A stretch of 27,911 nucleotides of DNA from Euglena gracilis (Eukaryota; Euglenozoa; Euglenophyceae; Euglenales; Euglenaceae): assembly GCA_900893395.1 (NCBI GenBank), contig CAAHFI011710460.1, forward strand, positions 1 to 27,911, in the 5' to 3' direction. This document shows, piece by piece, positions 19,401 through 27,911 of this stretch. How positions within the stretch are numbered: the stretch's first letter is position 1; every line of letters begins with the position of its first letter. A model generated the notes under the pieces. That model made no database searches, was not told where the DNA came from, and saw nothing but the letters and a program-made list of their open reading frames with translations. A program made the position numbers and the translations under genes.

Positions 19401-22400
19401 TCGACTTTTTTGACCCGGTTTTGACCCAAAGTCAATGGGTCGGCGGCCCAAAACGGGGCGCTGCGGCGGTCGAAAAACGCTCGTTTCGGCTCAAAAACAG
19501 TTTTTCCGGGTCCGGGAGGCCAAAAAACATCGTTTCGGGCAAAAAAATTTTTTCGATTTTTTTCGACTTTTTGACCCGGTTTTGACCCAAAGTCAATGGT
19601 CGGCGGCCCAAAACGGGGCGCTGGCGGGTCGAAAAACGCTCGTTTTCGGCTCAAAAACAGTTTTTCCGGGTCCGGGAGGCCAAAAAACATCGTTTCGGGC
19701 AAAAAAATTTTTCGATTTTTTCGACTTTTTGACCCGGTTTGACCCAAAGTCAATGGGTCGGCGGCCCAAAACGGGGCGCTGGCGGGTCGAAAAACGCTCG
19801 TTTTCGGCTCAAAAACAGTTTTTCCGGGTCCGGGAGGCCAAAAACATCGTTTCGGGCAAAAAATTTTTTCGATTTTTTTCGACTTTTTTGACCCGGTTTT
19901 GACCCAAAGTCAATGGGTCGGCGGCCCAAAACGGGGCGCTGGCGGGTCGAAAAAGCTCGTTTTCGGCTCAAAAACAGTTTTTCCGGGTCCGGGAGGCCAA
20001 AAAACATCGTTTCGGGCAAAAAAATTTTTTCGATTTTTTTCGACTTTTTGACCCGGTTTTGACCCAAAGTCAATGGTCGGCGGCCAAAACGGGGCGCTGG
20101 CGGGTCGAAAAACGCTCGTTTTCGGCTCAAAAACAGTTTTTCCGGGTCCGGGAGGCCAAAAAACATCGTTTCGGGCAAAAAATTTTTCGATTTTTTTCGA
20201 CTTTTTGACCCGGTTTGACCCAAAGTCAATGGGTCGGCGGCCCAAAACGGGGCGCTGGCGGGTCGAAAAACGCTCGTTTTCGGCTCAAAAACAGTTTTTC
20301 CGGGTCCGGGAGGCCAAAAAACATCGTTTCGGGCAAAAAAATTTTTCGATTTTTTTCGACTTTTTTGACCCGGTTTTGACCCAAAGTCAATGGGTCGGCG
20401 GCCAAAACGGGGCGCTGGGGGTCGAAAAAACGCTCGTTTTCGGCTCAAAAACAGTTTTTTCCGGGTCCGGGAGGCCAAAAAACATCGTTTCGGGCAAAAA
20501 AATTTTTCGATTTTTTTCGACTTTTTGACCCGGTTTTGACCCAAAGTCAATGGGTCGGCGGCCCAAAACGGGGCGCTGGCGGGTCGAAAAACGCTCGTTT
20601 TCGGCTCAAAAACAGTTTTTTGGGTCCGGAGGCCAAAAAATCGTTTCGGGCAAAAAAATTTTTTCGATTTTTTTCGACTTTTTTGACCCGGTTTTGACCC
20701 AAAGTCAATGGGTCGGCCCAAAACGGGGCGCTGGCGGTCGAAAAACGCTCGTTTTCGGCTCAAAAAGTTTTTCCGGGTCGGGAGGCCAAAAAACATCGTT
20801 TCGGGCAAAAAAATTTTTTTCGATTTTTTTCGACTTTTTTGACCCGGTTTTGACCCAAAGTCAATGGTCGGCGGCCCAAAACGGGGCGCTGGCGGGTCGA
20901 AAAACGCTCGTTTTCGGCTCAAAAACAGTTTTTCCGGGTCCGGGAGGCCAAAAACATCGTTTCGGGCAAAAAAATTTTTTTTCGATTTTTTTTCGACTTT
21001 TTTGACCCGGTTTTGACCCAAAGTCAATGGGTCGGCGGCCCAAAACGGGGCGCTGGCGGTCGAAAAACGCTCGTTTTCGGCTCAAAAACAGTTTTTCCGG
21101 GTCCGGGAGGCCAAAAAACATCGTTTCGGGCAAAAAAAATTTTTTCGATTTTTTTCGACTTTTTTGACCCGGTTTTGACCCAAAGTCAATGGGTCGGCGG
21201 CCCAAAACGGGGCGCTGGCGGTCGAAAAACGCTCGTTTTCGGCTCAAAAACAGTTTTTCCGGGTCCGGGAGGCCAAAAAACATCGTTTCGGGCAAAAAAA
21301 TTTTTTCGATTTTTTTCGACTTTTTGACCCGGTTTTGACCCAAAGTCAATGGGTCGGCGGCCCAAAACGGGGCGCTGGCGGGTCGAAAAACGCTCGTTTT
21401 CGGCTCAAAAACAGTTTTTCCGGGTCCGGGAGGCCAAAAAACATCGTTTCGGCAAAAAATTTTTCGATTTTTTTCGACTTTTTTGACCCGGTTTTGACCC
21501 AAAGTCAATGGTCGGCGCCCAAAACGGGGCGCTGGCGGGTCGAAAAACGCTCGTTTTCGGCTCAAAAACAGTTTTTCCGGGTCCGGGAGGCCAAAAAACA
21601 TCGTTTCGGGCAAAAAAAATTTTCGATTTTTTTCGACTTTTTCGACCCGGTTTTGACCCAAAGTCAATGGGTCGGCGGCCCAAAACGGGGCGCTGGCGGG
21701 TCGAAAAACGCTCGTTTTCGGCTCAAAAACAGTTTTTCCGGGTCCGGGAGGCCAAAAAAACATCGTTTCGGGCAAAAAAATTTTTTCGATTTTTTCGACT
21801 TTTTTGACCCGGTTTTGACCCAAAGTCAATGGGTCGGCGGCCCAAAACGGGGCGCTGGCGGGTCGAAAAACGCTCGTTTTCGGCTCAAAAACAGTTTTTC
21901 CGGGTCCGGGAGGCCAAAAAACATCGTTTCGGGCAAAAAAATTTTTTCGATTTTTTCGACTTTTTTGACCGGGTTTTGACCCAAAGTCAATGGGTCGGCG
22001 GCCCAAAACGGGGCTGGCGGGTCGAAAAACGCTCGTTTTCGGCTCAAAACAGTTTTTCCGGGTCCGGGAGGCCAAAAAACATCGTTTGGGCAAAAAAATT
22101 TTTTCGATTTTTTCGACTTTTTTGACCCGGTTTTGACCCAAATCAATGGGTCGGCGGCCCAAAACGGGGCGCTGGCGGGTCGAAAAACGCTCGGGCTCAA
22201 AAACAGTTTTTCCGGTCCGGGAGGCCAAAAAACATCGTTTCGGGCAAAAATTTTTCGATTTTTTTCGACTTTTTTGACCCGGTTTTGACCCAAAGTCAAT
22301 GGGTCGGCGGCCCAAAACGGGGCGCTGGCGGGTCGAAAAACGCTCGTTTTCGGCTCAAAAACAGTTTTTCCGGGTCCGGGAGGCCAAAAAACATCGTTTC

Positions 22401-22950
22401 GGGCAAAAAAAATTTTCGATTTTTTTCGACTTTTTGACCCGGTTTTGACCCAAATCAATGGGTCGGGCGGCCCAAAACGGGGCGCTGGCGGGTCGAAAAA
22501 CGCTCGTTTTCGGCTCAAAAACAGTTTTTCCGGGTCCGGGAGGCCAAAAAACATCGTTTCGGGCAAAAAAAATTTTTCGATTTTTTTCGACTTTTTGACC
22601 GGTTTTGACCCAAGTCAATGGGTCGGCGGCCCAAAACGGGGCGCTGGCGGGTCGAAAAAACGCTCGTTTTCGGCTCAAAAACAGTTTTCCGGGTCCGGAG
22701 GCCAAAAAACATCGTTTCGGGCAAAAAAATTTTTCGATTTTTTTCGACTTTTTTGACCCGGTTTTGAACCCAAAGTCAATGGGTCGCGGCCCAAAACGGG
22801 CGCTGGCGGGTCGAAAAACGCTCGTTTTCGGCTCAAAAACAGTTTTTTTCCGGGTCCGAGAGGCCAAAAAAACATCGTTTCGGGCAAAAAAAATTTTCGA
22901 TTTTTTTCGACTTTTTGACCCGGTTTTGACCCAAAGTCAATGGGTCGGCG

Positions 22951-25900
22951 GCCCAAAACGGGGCGCTGGCGGGTCGAAAAACGCTCGTTTTCGGCTCAAA
23001 AACAGTTTTTCTGGGTCCGGGAGGCCAAAAAACATCGTTTCGGGCAAAAAAAATTTTTTTCGATTTTTTTCGACTTTTTCGACCCGGTTTTGACCCAAAG
23101 TCAATGGGTCGGCGGCCCAAAACGGGGCGCTGGCGGGTCGAAAAACGCTCGTTTTCGGCTCAAAAACAGTTTTTCTGGGTCCGGGAGGCCAAAAAACATC
23201 GTTTCGGGCAAAAAAATTTTTTCGATTTTTTCGACTTTTTCGACCCGGTTTTGACCCAAAGTCAATGGGTCGGCGGCCCAAAACGGGGCGCTGGCGGGTC
23301 GAAAAACGCTCGTTTTCGGCTCAAAAACAGTTTTTCCGGGTCCGGGAGGCCAAAAACATCGTTTCGGGCAAAAAAAATTTTTCGATTTTTTCGACTTTTT
23401 CGACCCGGTTTTGACCCAAAGTCAATGGGTCGGCGGCCCAAAACGGGGCGCTGGCGGGTCGAAAAACGCTCGTTTTCGGCTCAAAAACAGTTTTTCGGGT
23501 CCGGGAGGCCAAAAAACATCGTTTCGGGCAAAAAAATTTTTTTCGATTTTTTTCGACTTTTTTGACCCGGTTTTGACCCAAAGTCAATGGGTCGGCGGCC
23601 CAAAACGGGGCGCTGGCGGGTCGAAAAACGCTCGTTTTCGGCTCAAAAACAGTTTTTCTGGGTCCGGGAGGCCAAAAAACATCGTTTCGGGCAAAAAAAT
23701 TTTTTCGATTTTTTTCGACTTTTTCGACCCGGTTTTGACCCAAAGTCAATGGGTCGGCGGCCCAAAACGGGGCGCTGGCGGGTCGAAAAACGCTCGTTTT
23801 CGGCTCAAAAACAGTTTTTCTGGGTCCGGGAGGCCAAAAAACATCGTTTCGGGCAAAAAAAATTTTTCGATTTTTTTCGACTTTTTTTGACCCGGTTTTG
23901 ACCCAAAGTCAATGGGTCGGCGGCCCAAAACGGGGCGCTGGCGGGTCGAAAAACGCTCGTTTTCGGCTCAAAAACAGTTTTTCTGGGTCCGGGAGCCAAA
24001 AAACATCGTTTCGGGCAAAAAAAATTTTTCGATTTTTTCGACTTTTTTGACCCGGTTTTGACCCAAAGTCAATGGGTCGGCGGCCCAAAACGGGGCGCTG
24101 GCGGGTCGAAAAACGCTCGTTTTCGGCTCAAAAACAGTTTTTGGGTCCGGGAGGCCAAAAAACATCGTTTCGGGCAAAAAAATTTTTTCGATTTTTTTCG
24201 ACTTTTTTCGACCCGGTTTTGACCCAAAGTCAATGGGTCGGCGGCCCAAAACGGGGCGCTGGCGGGTCGAAAAACGCTCGTTTTCGGCTCAAAAACAGTT
24301 TTTCTGGGTCCGGGAGGCCAAAAAACATCGTTTCGGGCAAAAAAATTTTTTCGATTTTTTTCGACTTTTTTGACCCGGTTTTGACCCAAAGTCAATGGGT
24401 CGGCGGCCCAAAACGGGGCGCTGGCGGGTCGAAAAACGCTCGTTTTCGGCTCAAAAACAGTTTTTTCGGGTCCGGGAGGCCAAAAAATCGTTTCGGGCAA
24501 AAAAATTTTTCGATTTTTTTCGACTTTTTCGACCCGGTTTTGACCCAAAGTCAATGGGTCGGCGGCCCAAAACGGGGCGCTGGCGGGTCGAAAAACGCTC
24601 GTTTTCGGCTCAAAAACAGTTTTTCTGGGTCCGGGAGGCCAAAAATCGTTTCGGGCAAAAAAAATTTTTTTCGATTTTTTTCGACTTTTTTGACCCGGTT
24701 TTGACCCAAAGTCAATGGTCGGCGGCCCAAAACGGGGCGCTGGCGGGTCGAAAAACGCTCGTTTTCGGCTCAAAAACAGTTTTTCTGGGTCCGGGAGGCC
24801 AAAAAATCGTTTCGGGCAAAAAAAATTTTTTGATTTTTTTCGACTTTTTCGACCCGGTTTTGACCCAAAGTCAATGGGTCGGCGGCCAAAACGGGCGCTG
24901 GCGGGTCGAAAAACGCTCGTTTTCGGCTCAAAAACAGTTTTTTCGGGTCCGGGAGGCCAAAAAACATCGTTTCGGGCAAAAAAAATTTTTCGATTTTTTT
25001 GACTTTTTCGACCCGGTTTTGACCCAAAGTCAATGGGTCGGCGGCCCAAAACGGGGCGCTGGCGGGTCGAAAAACGCTCGTTTTCGGCTCAAAAACAGTT
25101 TTTCTGGGTCCGGGAGGCCAAAAAATCGTTTCGGGCAAAAAAATTTTTTTTCGATTTTTTTCGACTTTTTTGACCCGGTTTTGACCCAAAGTCAATGGGT
25201 CGGCGGCCCAAAACGGGGCGCTGGCGGGTCGAAAAACGCTCGTTTTCGGCTCAAAAACAGTTTTTCTGGGTCCGGGAGGCCAAAAAACATCGTTTCGGGC
25301 AAAAAAATTTTTTCGATTTTTTTCGACTTTTTTGACCCGGTTTTGACCCAAAGTCAATGGGTCGGCGGCCCAAAACGGGGCGCTGGCGGGTCGAAAAACG
25401 CTCGTTTTCGGCTCAAAAACAGTTTTTCTGGGTCCGGGAGGCCAAAAAACATCGTTTCGGGCAAAAAAATTTTTTCGATTTTTTTCGACTTTTTCGACCC
25501 GGTTTTGACCCAAAGTCAATGGTCGGCGGCCCAAAACGGGGCGCTGGCGGGTCGAAAAACGCTCGTTTTCGGCTCAAAAACAGTTTTTCTGGGTCCGGGA
25601 GGCCAAAAAACATCGTTTCGGGCAAAAAATTTTTTTCGATTTTTTCGACTTTTTCGACCCGGTTTTGACCCAAAGTCAATGGGTCGGCGGCCCAAAACGG
25701 GGCGCTGGCGGGTCGAAAAACGCTCGTTTTCGGCTCAAAAACAGTTTTTTCTGGGTCCGGGAGGCCAAAAAACATCGTTTCGGGCAAAAAAATTTTTTTC
25801 GATTTTTTTCGACTTTTTCGACCCGGTTTTGACCCAAAGTCAATGGGTCGGCGGCCCAAACGGGGCGCTGGCGGGTCGAAAAACGCTCGTTTTCGGCTCA

Positions 25901-26500
25901 AAAACAGTTTTTTGGGTCCGGGAGGCCAAAAAACATCGTTTCGGGCAAAAAAATTTTTTCGATTTTTTTCGACTTTTTTGACCCGGTTTTGACCCAAAGT
26001 CAATGGGTCGGCGGCCCAAAACGGGGCGCTGGCGGGTCGAAAAAACGCTCGTTTTCGGCTCAAAAACAGTTTTTCTGGGTCCGGGAGCCAAAAAACATCG
26101 TTTCGGGCAAAAAATTTTTTCGATTTTTTTCGACTTTTTCGACCCGGTTTTGACCAAAGTCAATGGGTCGGCGGCCCAAAACGGGGCGCTGGCGGGTCGA
26201 AAAACGCTCGTTTTCGGCTCAAAAACAGTTTTTTCTGGGGTCCGGGAGGCCAAAAAACATCGTTTCGGGCAAAAAAATTTTTTCGATTTTTTTTCGACTT
26301 TTTTGACCCGGTTTTGACCCAAAGTCAATGGTCGGCGGCCCAAAACGGGCGCTGGCGGGTCGAAAAACGCTCGTTTTCGGCTCAAAAAACAGTTTTTCTG
26401 GGTCCGGGAGAGCCAAAAAACATCGTTTCGGGCAAAAAAAATTTTTTTCGATTTTTTTCGACTTTTCGACCCGGTTTTGACCCAAAGTCAATGGGTCGGC
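22951..26500. repeat. Array 2 right CTGGG block (22 units)
   Basis: From the unit at 22982 the diagnostic site switches back to CTGGG in most units. About half of the units also carry an extra C giving TTTTTCGACCC in place of TTTTTTGACCC, a form that is rare in the core. The change happens between adjacent units, so it is a sharp subfamily border. Confidence 0.8.
24406..25205. repeat. Cluster of units lacking CA in the A6-CATCG segment
   Basis: Four of five consecutive units (sites near 24485, 24644, 24805 and 25123) read AAAAATCG or AAAAAATCG in place of AAAAAACATCG. Elsewhere the same loss is seen only in isolated units near 5340, 5990, 9066 and 20636. Adjacent sharing points to local duplication of a variant unit. 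Confidence 0.75.
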
Positions 26501-27911
26501 GGCCAAAACGGGGCGCTGGCGGGTCGAAAACGCTCGTTTTCGGGCTCAAAAACAGTTTTTCCGGGTCCGGGAGGCCAAAAAACATCGTTTCGGGCAAAAA
26601 AATTTTTTTTCGATTTTTTTTCGACTTTTTTGACCCGGTTTTGACCCAAAGTCAATGGGTCGGCGGCCCAAAACGGGCGCTTGGCGGGTCGAAAAACGCT
26701 CGTTTTCGGCTCAAAAACAGTTTTTCTGGGTCCGGAGGCCAAAAAACATCGTTTCGGGCAAAAAAATTTTTTTCGATTTTTTTTCGACTTTTTGACCCGG
26801 TTTTGACCCAAAAGTCAATGGGTCGGCGCCCAAACGGGGCGCTGGCGGTCGAAAAAACGCTCGTTTTCGGCTCAAAAACAGTTTTTCCGGGTCCGGGAGG
26901 CCCAAAAAACATCGTTTCGGGCAAAAAAATTTTTTTCGATTTTTTTCGACTTTTTCGACCCGGTTTTGACGCCAAAGTCAATCGGGTCGGCGGCCCAAAA
27001 ACGGGGCGCTGGCGGGTCGAAAAACGCTCGTTTTCGGCTCAAAAACAGTTTTCTGGGTCCGGAGGCCAAAAAACATCGTTTCGGGCAAAAAAATTTTTTT
27101 CGATTTTTTTCGACTTTTTTGAGCCCCGGTTTTGACCCAAAGTCAATGGTCGGCGGCCCAAAACGGGGCGCTGGCGGGTCGAAAAAACGCTCGTTTTCGG
27201 CTCAAAAACAGTTTTTCCGGGTCCGGGAGCCAAAAAACATCGATTTCGGGCAAAAAAAATTTTTTTTCGATTTTTTCGACTTTTTGACCCGGTTTTGACC
27301 CAAAATCAAATGGGTCGGCGGCCCAAACGGGGCGCTGGCGGGTCGAAAAACGCTCGTTTTCGGCTCAAAAACAGTTTTTCCGGTCCGGGAGGCCAAAAAC
27401 ATCGTTTTGGGCCAAAAAAATTTTTTTTTCGATTTTTTTCGACTTTTTTGACCCGGTTTTGACCCAAAGTCAATGGGTCGGCGGCCCAAAACGGGGCGCT
27501 GGCGGGTCGAAAAACGCTCGTTTTTCGGCTCAAAAACAGTTTTTTCTGGGTCCGGGAGGCCAAAAAAACATCGTTTCGGGCAAAAAATTTTTTTTCGATT
27601 TTTTTCGACTTTTTGACCCGGTTTGACCCAAAGTCAATGGTCGGCGGCCCAAAACGGGGCGCTGGCGGGTCGAAAAAACGCTCGTTTTCGGCTCAAAAAC
27701 AGTTTTTCCGGGTCCGGGAGGCCAAAAAACATCGTTTCGGGCAAAAAAAAATTTTTTTCGATTTTTTTCGACTTTTTTGACCCGGTTTTGGACCCAAACG
27801 TCAATGGGTCGGCGGCCCAAAACGGGCGCTGGCGGTCGAAAAAACGCTCGTTTTCGGCTCAAAAACAGTTTTTCCGGGTCCGGGAGGCCAAAACATCGTT
27901 TTTGGGCAAAA
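26501..27911. repeat. Array 2 degenerate right zone (9 units)
   Basis: CCGGG and CTGGG units are mixed here, and small insertions rare elsewhere are common: extra bases at about 26971-26985, 27121-27127, 27301-27310 and 27788-27800. Mean unit spacing is about 164 bp against 161 overall. It may be the approach to the array's right edge, or a stretch of poorer consensus quality. Confidence 0.7.

Larger units (their letters stand above)
4935..22950. repeat. Array 2 homogenised core (112 units, CCGGG type)
   Basis: Units 14-125 read CCGGG or a shortened derivative at the diagnostic site, with clear CTGGG exceptions only in the units at 7390 and 9673. Most units differ from their neighbours mainly in A or T tract length. 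Mean unit length is about 161.7 bp between 5.1 and 15.2 kb and about 159.8 bp between 17.2 and 22.7 kb. This looks like a recently expanded block. Confidence 0.85.
2849..27911. repeat. Satellite array 2: 156 head-to-tail units, continues past the window
   Basis: Landmark counting gives 156 consecutive units from 2880 to 27845 with a mean spacing of 161.06 bp, a commonest length near 162 and extremes of 151 and 170. There are no gaps, inversions or insertions. Most variation is in the A and T tract lengths and in one-base losses from GGG or CCC runs. Local stretches share marker variants, as expected if units spread by unequal exchange or gene conversion. The array is not closed at the right end. 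Translations of hundreds of residues exist in several frames on both strands, but frame changes fall freely between units, so the array is non-coding. A centromeric or heterochromatic role would fit the repeat length but is not shown. Confidence 0.97.

Noticed and set aside
24395-25981. Long open frames as repeat-protein genes
   Set aside because: Equivalent open frames exist in other registers and on the opposite strand. Tract-length changes shift the frame between units, and the translations have no recognisable domain. They follow from a stop-poor monomer of length divisible by three.
2849-27911. CRISPR array
   Set aside because: The repeated unit is continuous, with no unique spacers between short repeats, the unit is about 161 bp, and no cas-like gene is present.
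36-27911. Ribosomal DNA intergenic subrepeats
   Set aside because: Unique spacer plus subrepeats resembles an rDNA spacer, but no rRNA sequence is present in 27.9 kb and the array is far longer than usual.
36-27911. All homopolymer-length differences as real biological variation
   Set aside because: Single-base changes in A, T, G and C runs are what noisy long-read consensus also produces. I used substitutions and clustered indels as markers and treat tract lengths as uncertain.

Overview
This window contains no gene that I can support. It is almost entirely a tandem satellite: 169 head-to-tail copies (counted by eye) of a monomer of about 161 bp, in two arrays separated by a 714-bp spacer. 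No copy is inverted, and I saw no transposon or other insertion inside either array. The sequence does not identify the organism. A satellite this long, with a near-nucleosomal repeat length and CpG-type variation, fits a eukaryotic nuclear chromosome (pericentromere, centromere, heterochromatic knob or similar). A repeat-inflated algal organelle genome cannot be excluded.

Layout: 1-35 is the end of a non-satellite flank. 36-2100 is array 1, with 13 units. 2101-2814 is a spacer holding two diverged direct copies of a different sequence set exactly 161 bp apart, a weak third partial copy, a short GGCCAAAT repeat, long G runs and an inverted repeat. 2815-2848 is a second copy of the flank seen at 1-35. 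2849-27911 is array 2, with 156 units, and it runs off the end of the window.

The two arrays begin at the same phase of the monomer behind the same flank. The real unit of duplication is therefore larger than the monomer: it is flank plus array plus, probably, spacer, and the second array is at least twelve times longer than the first. Array 2 has zones. Monomers at its left edge (to about 4.93 kb) and at 22.95-26.5 kb mostly read CTGGG at one diagnostic site. The 18-kb core between them reads CCGGG almost throughout. The last 1.4 kb is mixed, has more indels and has longer units.

The monomer has A and T tracts spaced close to one helical turn over more than 100 bp, which predicts intrinsically curved DNA, and three short inverted repeats. 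Long open frames occur in every frame and on both strands because the monomer has few stops and its commonest length, 162 bp, is a multiple of three. They are not evidence of coding.
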